Positions 7,620 to 15,788 of a stretch of DNA of 64,000 nt are shown here, piece by piece; the stretch's first letter is position 1, and the number at the start of each line of letters is the position of its first letter. The notes under the pieces are model-generated. The model saw only the letters and a list, made by a program, of their open reading frames with translations. It was not told where the DNA came from and searched no databases. The position numbers were made by a program, and so were the translations under genes. Origin of the DNA: CAWBLP01 sp963789495 (lineage in GTDB: Bacteria > Pseudomonadota > Alphaproteobacteria > Acetobacterales > Acetobacteraceae); the NCBI GenBank assembly GCA_963789495.1, contig CAWBLP010000018.1, positions 310,001-374,000 on the forward strand, given 5' to 3'.

Positions 7620-9578
7620 ATGGCCAAACCCGAAGACCTCATCGGCGGACGCTACGCCGTGGACCTCGCCGCCCCGCTGCCGGCCGCCGGCGGCGGGCAG
7701 ATGGCGTTCGCCGCCAGCGATCGTTCCACTGGCGACGCCCGCCTGATGGCGGTCCAGGTGCACAAACAGGCGCCGCCACGGCTGCATCCGCTGCAATCCC
7801 TCACCCGCCCGATCGACGGGCTGCTCAGCCCGCTGGGCTATGGCATCGGCCCCGCATTGCAGGCGCAGCACGGCTTCTACGTGGTCTGCCAGGCCCCGCC
7901 GGGCCCGCCCCTGGCCGCCCAGCTGCGCCCCTGGCCGGAACAGGCGCTGGTCGAGCAGTTGCTGCGCCCCGTCGCCCTGGTGCTGGAGCATCTGCAGACT
8001 GTCGGCATCACGCACCGCGCCATCCGGCTGAACAACATCTTCCAGGCGGCACCCGGCCATCCCGTCGTGCTCGGCCAGGCCTGGGCCGCGCCCGCGGCGA
8101 TGCACCAGCCCGCCGCATTCGAGCCGCCCTACAGTGCGATGTGCCTGCCCGCCGGCCGCGGCGCCGGCAGCATCGCCGACGATGTCTACGCCCTCGGCGT
8201 CGTGCTCCTCATCCTGGCGCTCGGCCGGCAGCCGCTCGCCGGACTGGACGACGTCGCGGTGGTGCGGCGCAAGCTGGAGCTGGGCAGCTACGGTGCGCTG
8301 GCGGGCGACGAACGCCTGCCGCCGATCATCGCCGACCTGGTGCGCGGCATGCTGGCCGAGGACCCGGACCATCGCCCCACGCCGACCCTGCTGCTGGACC
8401 CGGCCGTGGCCCGCGGGCGCCGGGTCGCCGCCAGGCCGCCGCGCCACGCCCAGCGCCCGCTCGCCATCGCCGGCACGCTGGCCTGGGACGTGCGCACCCT
8501 CGCCCACGCCATCGCCAGCGAGCCGGAACAGGGAATGCACGCGTTGCGCAGCAGCACCGCCGTGCTGTGGCTGCGGCGGGAGGTGGGCGATGCCGGCGTC
8601 GCCACCCGGATCGAGGACCTGGTGCGCCACCGGCTGACCGATGTCACCGAGGAAGCCCGCTCCGACGTCATCATGACGATGCGGGCGGTGTCCACGCTCG
8701 ACCCGCTCGCCCCGCTGTGCTGGCGCGGCATCAGCCTGTGGCCGGACGGGCTGGGCACCGCGCTGGCCGCCGCGCAAGGGGTGAACCCGGACGTCACCAG
8801 CCGGCTGGAGGAGCTGGTGGCGATCGAGGCCACCTCGCTGTGGGCGATGATCCGGCCGGACCGCTGCGATTTCCCGATGCTCCGCATGGAGGCCCGCCAG
8901 CAGCGAAGCTGGCTGCAGATGCCGGGACCGGTCGGAGGATTGCCGCGGCTGCTCTACGGGATGAACCCGATGCTGCCCTGCCTCAGCGCGCTGATGGGGA
9001 CCAGTTGGGTTGGTCGCCTGGCCGACCTGCTGCCGGCGCTGGAGGCGACCATCGCCGCCGACCCGAAGCAGCGGCCGTTCGACACCCAGGTGGCCGCCTT
9101 CATCGCCGCCCGGGCTGAACGCGGCCTGGACGCCGAGATCAACGCACTGAAGGTATCGAAGCCGGACGGACCGGAGATGGCCGCACTGCGCCTGCTGTCG
9201 CAGATGCAGACCCGGTTGCATCCCGGCCCGCTGCCGGCGCTGGCGGCATGGACCGAGGAACAGGCGGCCCCGCTGATCGCCGAGTGGCACAACCGGCCGC
9301 GGCGGATGGAACTCACCGAGCGGCTGCACGCGCTGGCGCAAGGCGGATTGCTGGCGCCGATGCTGGCGCTGCTGCAGGACCCGGTCGGCCGCGGTCTGGA
9401 CGCGCGCGCCGCCCTGGCCGCCGCCGTCGAGCTGGCACGGGTCGATGCCGAACTCGCGCGCATCACCGGCGGCAGCCAGGAACGCAGCAATCTCGCGCTG
9501 CGGTTTGGCCAGGAACTGGCCGCCGCGATCGGGCTGACCGCATTGGCGACCGTGCTGGCGATCACGGTGCTGAGCTGA
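7620..9578 (+). CDS. Kinase-like protein without catalytic residues, C-terminal membrane anchor
   Basis: 652 residues. Residues about 10-270 resemble a bacterial Ser/Thr kinase fold. ITHRAIRLNNIF stands where HRDLKxxN is expected, so the catalytic Asp is Ala. DDVYALGVVLLILALG matches subdomain IX. The beta-3 VAxK position reads AVQV (Lys lost) and no DFG is present (VLGQAWA). The rest (270-620) is helical and unrecognised. The last ~20 residues (IGLTALATVLAITVLS) form one membrane segment, placing the body in the cytoplasm. The next gene, 36 bp downstream, is a small membrane protein, suggesting a two-gene unit. The pseudokinase call is firm by residues, but the role is unknown. Confidence 0.7.
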   Translation: MAKPEDLIGGRYAVDLAAPLPAAGGGQMAFAASDRSTGDARLMAVQVHKQAPPRLHPLQSLTRPIDGLLSPLGYGIGPALQAQHGFYVVCQAPPGPPLAAQLRPWPEQALVEQLLRPVALVLEHLQTVGITHRAIRLNNIFQAAPGHPVVLGQAWAAPAAMHQPAAFEPPYSAMCLPAGRGAGSIADDVYALGVVLLILALGRQPLAGLDDVAVVRRKLELGSYGALAGDERLPPIIADLVRGMLAEDPDHRPTPTLLLDPAVARGRRVAARPPRHAQRPLAIAGTLAWDVRTLAHAIASEPEQGMHALRSSTAVLWLRREVGDAGVATRIEDLVRHRLTDVTEEARSDVIMTMRAVSTLDPLAPLCWRGISLWPDGLGTALAAAQGVNPDVTSRLEELVAIEATSLWAMIRPDRCDFPMLRMEARQQRSWLQMPGPVGGLPRLLYGMNPMLPCLSALMGTSWVGRLADLLPALEATIAADPKQRPFDTQVAAFIAARAERGLDAEINALKVSKPDGPEMAALRLLSQMQTRLHPGPLPALAAWTEEQAAPLIAEWHNRPRRMELTERLHALAQGGLLAPMLALLQDPVGRGLDARAALAAAVELARVDAELARITGGSQERSNLALRFGQELAAAIGLTALATVLAITVLS

Positions 9579-9614
9579 TGCCGCGCCGCGCTCCGCCGCA
9601 TCAGCGGACTCGCC

Positions 9615-10058
9615 ATGGCTAGGGCGGTGCATCGGCAGCATTCGCTGGTCTGGCTGCAGGGCCTGGCCTGCGGCGCGGTGGTGGCGCTCGCCACCGGCTC
9701 CGCCCTGCTGCTCGGCGTACTGCTGGGACCCGGGCTGCTCGCCCTGGTATTGGATCGTGAGCCGGGTCGGCCGGTGGCGCGCAGCGTGCTGCTGTGCGGC
9801 CTGGCCGCCTGCGTGCAACCGCTCTACGCCCTGTGGAGCAACGGCCAGGGCGTCGCAACCGCCGTGGCACTGCTGGGCGATCTGCAGGTGGTCGGCACCG
9901 CCTGGAGTGCCGCCGCCGCCGGCTGGTTGCTGGCGGAGCTGGCGCCGCTCGCCTCGCGGCTGGTGCTGGAGGTGCTGGCCCAGTCGCGGGCCGCCAGCCT
10001 GCGCGCCGAACGCGAGGCGCTGGAGAAGGCGTGGGGGTTCGACACCACCAAGGATTAG
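9615..10058 (+). CDS. Small multi-pass membrane protein, unknown function
   Basis: 147 residues with three or four hydrophobic segments (around 12-45, 55-72 and 85-110) and a charged C-terminal helix rich in Arg/Glu (SRAASLRAEREALEKAW). It lies directly downstream of the kinase-like gene on the same strand, so the two are probably cotranscribed and may interact in the inner membrane. I do not recognise the family. The ATG at 9615 leaves a short basic N-terminus before the first segment, which fits. Confidence 0.6.
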   Translation: MARAVHRQHSLVWLQGLACGAVVALATGSALLLGVLLGPGLLALVLDREPGRPVARSVLLCGLAACVQPLYALWSNGQGVATAVALLGDLQVVGTAWSAAAAGWLLAELAPLASRLVLEVLAQSRAASLRAEREALEKAWGFDTTKD

Positions 10059-10356
10059 GTCGGATCGCCGACCCGACGCGGCGACCGGGCGCAGCGGTGC
10101 CGCGCCCGACCGGAAATCCGGCCCCTGGTGGGCCGCGTCATGCCCGGGTCGGCCACCCGCTCACGCGGGGTCCGCGCGCCCCGGGCCGCATCCCAGGCCA
10201 CCCCACGGGCCGCGCCGCGGCCGGCGGACCTCCCCGCGCGTCACCGGATACACACCGGCACATACACTCCGGCAACCGGCTGCGAGCGCGGTGTGGTGTC
10301 CGGCAACACCATCGCAGGCGAGCGGGCAGGACGCCCAGGTGCCGCGGTGGGTACGG
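10059..10356. other. Intergenic region between convergent genes
   Basis: About 300 bp between the convergent genes ending at 10058 and 10357. It is GC-rich, with no convincing coding frame, RNA gene or repeat seen. A run of caca/catac motifs near 10250-10275 is the only local oddity. Confidence 0.5.
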
Positions 10357-11349
10357 TCACAACAGAGAGGACTCGCTCCATTGCTCCATGGTGCCGGGCG
10401 GCCACCTCCGGGGACGAGATGGCGGAGTCTCACGGTGCATGCGGTTTTCCCCGCGCCACGGCGACCGGTCATCGGCTGGGTGATCACCATCCGCTGGCGC
10501 ACCGCCCTGTCCGGGGTCGCTGTCGCGCGGGGTCGGCAACCCGCCGCCCTGCTCGATCGCGCTGCCCTGGTCGTAAAGCGGAAGCAAGTCCGGCGAGCCG
10601 ATCGCCGGCGCGGGATGGTTGTCCTGCCAGATCGTCCCTGCCCCCCAGACCGTCCCTGCCCCCCAAATCTTCGCTGCCCCACTGACCCAGTTATCGCCGC
10701 CGCATGCCGCCGCGGCCTCGCCGTTGTGGTCGGCAGCATCAGCCCGGTTCCGCGCGCCGGCGGCGGATCGTGCGAAGGCGGGAAAGCCGCACCCGTCGCC
10801 ATCCGCCACCGCCCCCACGACGCCGAAGCCGGTGCTGCGGTCCGTTGCGGCCAGCGTCGCGTCACCCTGCCATGTGTCCGGAAAACCCTCCGAAGCGGGA
10901 ACCGAGATGTCGGTGAACACATACCCCGCCGGTTCGGCCTGCCGCGCCGCCGCGCGGCGTGCGGGCCCCTGCAGGCGCAGCAGGGTGCGCAGCGTGGCCA
11001 GAGCGCAGCGGCTCAGCGTCGCGGCGCGACCGCGATGGCGCATCGCGTTGGCCTCGGTCGCCTCCGGCGCGGCGGCACAACGCAGACTGTCCAGCACATG
11101 AGGATGCAGTGCGACCAGCTGCGCCGCCAGCATCGCCTGCGCCGCATCGGTGGGATGAAACGCCGCCAGGCCGTGCATGGTGACCAGGCGCAAATCCGCC
11201 TGCCGATCGGGTGACGCGGCAACGTAGTCCGGCTGCGTCGGGTGCAGCGCCTCGAGCAGCCGCTCGATAAAGATCGGATCGATCGGACCGTGCGGCTGAA
11301 AAATGTCGAACGGTTCCGCCGGAGGCGGCTCGTCCAGGCCGGTGAACAT
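10357..11349 (-). CDS. Hypothetical protein
   Basis: 330 residues from the ATG at 11349 (MFTGLDEPPPAEPFDIFQPH). The first ~190 residues are a mixed helical region (IFIERLLEALHPTQPDYV, LVALHPHVLDSLRCAAAP). The C-terminal half is Ala/Gly/Asp-rich and probably disordered, with a short internal repeat GAGTVWGAGTIW. It follows the gene at 11388-12131 with a 38-bp gap on the same strand, and both products look low in complexity. No family recognised. The last ~100 residues may be over-extended if a frameshift lies upstream. Confidence 0.5.
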   Translation of the reverse strand: MFTGLDEPPPAEPFDIFQPHGPIDPIFIERLLEALHPTQPDYVAASPDRQADLRLVTMHGLAAFHPTDAAQAMLAAQLVALHPHVLDSLRCAAAPEATEANAMRHRGRAATLSRCALATLRTLLRLQGPARRAAARQAEPAGYVFTDISVPASEGFPDTWQGDATLAATDRSTGFGVVGAVADGDGCGFPAFARSAAGARNRADAADHNGEAAAACGGDNWVSGAAKIWGAGTVWGAGTIWQDNHPAPAIGSPDLLPLYDQGSAIEQGGGLPTPRDSDPGQGGAPADGDHPADDRSPWRGENRMHRETPPSRPRRWPPGTMEQWSESSLL

Positions 11350-11387
11350 CGGATGCGTCCTTATTGCCAGCGGGTTTGCTGCGCGGC

Positions 11388-12131
11388 TCAATTCGCCATC
11401 GGTGGCGGCGGCGGCGGCGCGTCGTCGGGATCGGCCGGGTCGACCGGACGGACCAGGCCGACATCGCGCAAGACCTGCTCGGGGGCGGAGCGCAGGAAGC
11501 TGTCCGGCACCTTGTAGCCGTAGCGTTCCCGGCGCTGCGCGGGCGTGAGCGTCTCCCAGAACGGCGCCAGCGGCGCGGGCGTGTGGGGCCGCGGCGCCAA
11601 TCCGCTGCCGGCGGGCGCGGAGACCGGCGGCCGCTCCCGCAACACCGGGTTGAGCGGAGGCAGCGCGGGATCCGGCGCGGATTCGGGCAGGTCCATGACC
11701 GCGCAGTCGACATTGTCCGGTGCCGGCTCCGCCCGGGTGCGGGACGTGCGTGCGGCCGGGCGTGGTTCGGCGTGCCGGCGATCGAGCGTGGTCACCATGG
11801 TGACCAGGCCCCGCTGCAGGCTGATGGCGCTGGCGCGCAGGCGGGCAGCCTCCACGCTGGCGGTGACACAGCCGGTCGCGCCGCGCAGGCAGGTCAGCGC
11901 CGCGAAATGGTTGCCGACCACCTGCACGGCGATCATCGCCTCCAGCGCGTCGCGCGGCTTCAGGGCTTCGAGCATCAGCATGGCCGAACGGTAGCGGGCG
12001 GCGCGCTGCGGTTCGCTGCCCTCGTCCGGCGAGCCGATGGCTTCGAGCGCGTCGTGCAGCAGCTCCTGCGCGACGCCGCGATCCAGCGTGTTGAGGGCGG
12101 GCGTGTCGGGGATGGTGGACGGGAGGGACAT
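11388..12131 (-). CDS. Hypothetical protein with helical N-terminus and Pro-rich tail
   Basis: 247 residues. Residues 1-115 look helical (TLDRGVAQELLHDALEAIG, RSAMLMLEALKPRDALEAM). Residues 120-190 are Pro/Arg/Ala-rich. A short conserved-looking block LTPAQRRERYGYKVPDSFL precedes the end, which is poly-Pro (DDAPPPPPPMAN). It is probably cotranscribed with the downstream gene at 10357-11349. I do not recognise it. A regulatory or scaffold role would be speculation. Confidence 0.55.
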   Translation of the reverse strand: MSLPSTIPDTPALNTLDRGVAQELLHDALEAIGSPDEGSEPQRAARYRSAMLMLEALKPRDALEAMIAVQVVGNHFAALTCLRGATGCVTASVEAARLRASAISLQRGLVTMVTTLDRRHAEPRPAARTSRTRAEPAPDNVDCAVMDLPESAPDPALPPLNPVLRERPPVSAPAGSGLAPRPHTPAPLAPFWETLTPAQRRERYGYKVPDSFLRSAPEQVLRDVGLVRPVDPADPDDAPPPPPPMAN

Positions 12132-12220
12132 GCGTGGACGTTCCTGGCTGAAATGGCCCGGACACTGTAGCGGAGCTAGGATAATAGTCCGTTAACGCTT
12201 TGTTGGGGATTTTATGGGTT

Positions 12221-12471
12221 GCAAGCGTCGGGGGCGTTGCCCCCGAACCCCCAGCAAGGGGCGCTGCCCCTTGCATCCCCGCCAAGGGTCCGGCCCTTGG
12301 AACCGACCCTGTTTGGGGTGGGGTGGGGGCCGGTCGTGGTGGCGGGTTGGTCCGAGGCCGTCACGCCCCCTCCCACCCCAAATCGAATCCGATCGCAAAG
12401 GCTGTGCCTTTGCTGGAGGCCCAGGAGGCGACGCCTCCTGGTGGGGTTCGGGGCAACGCCCCGACGCTTGC
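12221..12471 (+). repeat. Multi-hairpin repeat, intact copy B (251 bp)
   Basis: Begins gcaagcgtcgggggcgttg and ends with its near inverse cgccccgacgcttgc, so the whole unit has ~30-bp inverted ends. Between them are consecutive short hairpins: gcaaggggcgctgcccctt, ccaagggtccggcccttgg, a long stem ttggggtgggg/ccccaccccaa, gcaaaggctgtgcctttgc and ccaggaggcgacgcctcct. It ends one base before the stop codon of the GMC gene. It is the empty version of the site occupied by IS110 in copies A and C. Confidence 0.85.
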
Positions 12472-14089
12472 CTACGCCGCAGCGCGCAGCGGTTGCTTCG
12501 CCGCCGCCTTGATCATATCGGCCCCCTTCTCCGCAATCATGATCACCGCAGCATTGGTATTGCCGGAAACCATCGTCGGCATGATGGAAGCGTCCACCAC
12601 GCGCAGCCCGGCGATGCCGTACAGCCGCAGCTCATCGTCCACCACCGCCATCGGGTCCTGTCCCATCTTGCAGGTCCCCACCACGTGATAGGTCGTCTGG
12701 CCATTCAGCCGCGCGAACTCCAGCAGATCCGCATCACTGTCATATTGCGGGCCCGGATTCATCTCGAACGATACATATCCCGAGATCGCCGGATTGTTGA
12801 TGATGCGGCGGCCGATTTCGGATGCCGGCAACGACAGTCTCACGGTCCAGCGCCTCGGACAGGAAGTTGGGCCGGATCGCCGGCGCCGCAAACGCATCCG
12901 CCGATTTCGCGTGGATCGAGCCTTTCGATTCCGGCCGGCACTGATACACCGTCAGCGTCATGCCGGGCTCCTTGTCGAGGACACGGGTTGCCGCGGTGGA
13001 ATAGCTGGCATGGGCGAAGTGATACTGCACATCGCATTCTTCCAGCTCCGGCCGCGTCTTCACGAAGCCGTACACGATGCCGGCCGTGTAGGTCAGCATG
13101 CCGCGGCGCTGCGTATAGTATTTCGCGATCTCCTTCAGCAGCGCGACACCGCGGCTCTGCTCGTTCAGCGTGATCGGCTGGTTCACCCGCCAGTTCATCC
13201 GCGGCGCGAAATGGTCGCGGTAGTTCTCCCCGACGCCGCGCAGCTCGTGCTTCACCTCGATGCCGAGGGACTGCAGCAGCTCCGGCTGACCGATGCCGGA
13301 CAGCTCGAGGATATGCGGCGACTTCACCGCGCCGGCGGACAGAATGACCTCCACGCCGCAGCGCACCTCCCGCGCCTGGCCGCGCTGCCGGAACGCGACA
13401 CCCACCGCGCGCTTGCCGTCCAGCAGGATGCGCGTGACATGCGCGTCGGTTTCAACGTGCAGGTTGGGACGGCTGCGCGCCGGGTCCAGGAAGCCGCGCG
13501 CGGTGGACCAGCGACGCCCATCTTTCTGCGTCACCTGGTAGTAGTTGAAGCCTTCCTGCTTGCCGTTGTTGTAGTCCGGATTGCGCGGCCAGCCTTCCGC
13601 CACCGCCGCATCGATGAAGGCATCCAGCAGTTCGGCGCGTTCCCGCATATGCGCAACGTTCAGCGCGCCGCCGCGACCGCGGCTGGCGTCGCCGTTGCCC
13701 TCGAAGTGCTCCGACTTGCGGAAATACGGCAGCACCGACTCGTACGACCAGCCGCGATTGCCGAACTGCGCCCAGGTATTGTAGTCGAGCGGATTGCCGC
13801 GCACGTACAGCATGCCGTTGATCGAGCTGGACCCGCCCAGCGTCCGCCCGCGCGGAATCGGGATCGACCGGCCGCGCACGTTCTCTTCCGGCTCAGTTGC
13901 GAAATTCCAGTTATAGACATCGCTGTTGAGCAGCTTGGTGAAGCCCGCCGGGATGTTGATCCACATCGAATCATCCTTGGGGCCGGCTTCCAGCAGCAGC
14001 ACCTTGCTGCGCCCGTCCTCGGTCAGCCGATTGGCCAGCACGCATCCGGCCGAACCGGCTCCCACGATGATGTAATCATACTCCGCCAT
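12472..14089 (-). pseudogene. GMC-family FAD oxidoreductase, one-base frameshift
   Basis: Choline/alcohol dehydrogenase-like flavoprotein. The first frame (14089 to ~12818) gives the FAD motif GAGSAGCVLANRL at residues 11-23 and GRTLGGSSSINGM. The second frame (to 12472) gives IGRRIINNPAISGYVSF and the catalytic pair region, His in TTYHVVGTCKMG and Asn in GNTNAAVIMIAEKG. Removing one A of the AAA at 12817-12815 (coding strand) joins VVAGIR to IGRRIINNP and restores a ~539-residue protein. As read, the active-site half is lost. It is divergent from the sarcosine oxidase genes. Either a recent pseudogene or a sequence error. Confidence 0.88.
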
Positions 14090-14259
14090 CTCGCTTCCCC
14101 CACGCTGTCGCCATGCCAGCCGTTCTCGGGCGCCAGATCAATCGTGCATCGGCGGCCGGGTCAAGTGTTCGCGAGCCACCCGTGCCAGAGGTCGGCTGTC
14201 GGAGGTCGGCTTGCACCCCCGCGCCACAGCGGCAAAACTCCGCGCCCCTTGCAACCGAG

Positions 14260-15513
14260 ATGCCCGTGAAATTCTCCCTCCTGACGCTGCTGCGCCAGGC
14301 CGCCAACGGCAATGCGTGGCCGGAACAATGGCGTTCGCCGGAGCCGCAGCCCGCCTATGACGTGGTGATCGTCGGCGCCGGCGGGCACGGCCTGGCGACC
14401 GCCTATTACCTGGCCAGCGAATTCGGCATTCGCAACGTTGCCGTGCTGGAACGCGGCTGGCTCGGTGGCGGCAACACCGGGCGCAACACCACGATCATCC
14501 GCTCCAATTATTTATGGCCGGCCAGCGAGGCACTGTACGAGCACGCGCTGAAACTGTGGGAGACGCTGGCGCAGGAGCTGAATTACAATGTGATGTACTC
14601 GCCGCGCGGCGTGCTGATGCTGGCGCATAACGAGCACGAAGTACAGGTGTTCCGCCGCCACGTGCACGCCAACCGGCTGGCCGGCATCGACAATGAATGG
14701 CTGACCCCGCAACAGGCGCAACGCTTCTGTCCGCCGCTGACAATTTCCGCCGACCTGCGCTATCCGGTACTGGGTGGCGCGTTGCAGCGGCGCGGCGGCG
14801 TGGCGCGGCACGACGCGGTCGCCTGGGGTTACGCCCGCAGTGCCAGCGCGCTGGGCGTCGACATCATCCAGACCTGCGAGGTCACCGCAATCCGCCGCGA
14901 CGGCTCCGGCGCGGTGACCGGCGTGGAGACCACGCGTGGACCGATCGCCGCGCGCAAGATCGCGGTGGTGGCGGCGGGTCATACCAGCGTGGTGATGGGC
15001 ATGGCCGGGCTGCGCCTGCCGCTGGAGAGCTATCCGTTGCAGGCCCTGGTCAGCGAGCCGATCAAGCCGGTGATGCCCTGCGTGGTGATGTCCAACGCGA
15101 TCCACGCCTATATTTCCCAGTCCGACAAGGGCGAGTTGGTGATCGGCGCCGGCACCGACGCCTATATCTCGTACAGCCAGGCCGGCGGGCTGCACATCCC
15201 GGCGCACACGCTGGAGGCGATCTGCGAGCTGTTCCCGACCTTCCGCCGCCTGCGCATGCTGCGCAACTGGGGTGGCATTGTCGATGTTACACCAGATCGT
15301 TCTCCTATCATCGGGCTGACGCCCATCCCCGGACTGTTCGTGAATTGTGGCTGGGGCACCGGCGGGTTCAAGGCCACACCTGGCTCCGGCCATGTCTTCG
15401 CCGCCACCATCGCGCGCGATGCGCCGCATCCGATCGCAGCGCCGTTCGCGCTGGACCGGTTCCGCACCAATCGCATGGTCGATGAAGCGGCCGCGGCCGC
15501 GGTGGCGCACTGA
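14260..15513 (+). CDS. soxB: Sarcosine oxidase beta subunit
   Basis: FAD/FMN-binding beta subunit of heterotetrameric sarcosine oxidase (sarcosine + O2 + H2O to glycine, H2O2 and formaldehyde or methylene-folate). 417 residues from the ATG at 14260, which starts MPVKFSLLTLLRQA as in the family; the frame is open further upstream. The FAD motif VIVGAGGHGLATAYYLA is at about 31. The region GWGTGGFKATPGSG near the C-terminus is typical of SoxB. The stop overlaps the soxD start (TGATG). First gene of soxB-D-A/G. Confidence 0.95.
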   Translation: MPVKFSLLTLLRQAANGNAWPEQWRSPEPQPAYDVVIVGAGGHGLATAYYLASEFGIRNVAVLERGWLGGGNTGRNTTIIRSNYLWPASEALYEHALKLWETLAQELNYNVMYSPRGVLMLAHNEHEVQVFRRHVHANRLAGIDNEWLTPQQAQRFCPPLTISADLRYPVLGGALQRRGGVARHDAVAWGYARSASALGVDIIQTCEVTAIRRDGSGAVTGVETTRGPIAARKIAVVAAGHTSVVMGMAGLRLPLESYPLQALVSEPIKPVMPCVVMSNAIHAYISQSDKGELVIGAGTDAYISYSQAGGLHIPAHTLEAICELFPTFRRLRMLRNWGGIVDVTPDRSPIIGLTPIPGLFVNCGWGTGGFKATPGSGHVFAATIARDAPHPIAAPFALDRFRTNRMVDEAAAAAVAH

Positions 15514-15788
15514 TGCTGCTGATCCCCTGCCCCTGGTGCGGTGCGCGGCCGGAGAACGAATTCCATTACGGCGGCGAAGCGCATATCGCCCGCCCGCTGG
15601 ATCCTGCGTCGCTCGACGATGCGACCTGGACGGGCTTTCTGTATCTGCGCAGCAATCCGAAGGGCACACATGCGGAACGCTGGCGGCACAGCCACGGCTG
15701 CGGGCGCTTCTTCAATGTCCTGCGCGATACCGTGAGCGACCGCATTGCGGCCAGCTACAAGCCCGGCCAGGCGCGACCGGACCGATGA
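15513..15788 (+). CDS. soxD: Sarcosine oxidase delta subunit
   Basis: Small zinc-binding subunit of heterotetrameric sarcosine oxidase, 91 residues, normal size. Zn ligands are visible: Cys6 and Cys9 in CPWCG, with His/Cys around 60-63 in HSHGCGRFF. The family motif RPLDPAS is present. It overlaps soxB by one base at the start and soxA by four bases (ATGA) at the end, so the operon is tightly translationally coupled. Confidence 0.95.
   Translation: MLLIPCPWCGARPENEFHYGGEAHIARPLDPASLDDATWTGFLYLRSNPKGTHAERWRHSHGCGRFFNVLRDTVSDRIAASYKPGQARPDR

Noticed and set aside
7461..9818. 785-codon minus-strand frame opposite the kinase-like gene
   Set aside because: Gln/Arg/His-rich composition of a shadow frame; the plus-strand protein has kinase-like motifs and a membrane segment.
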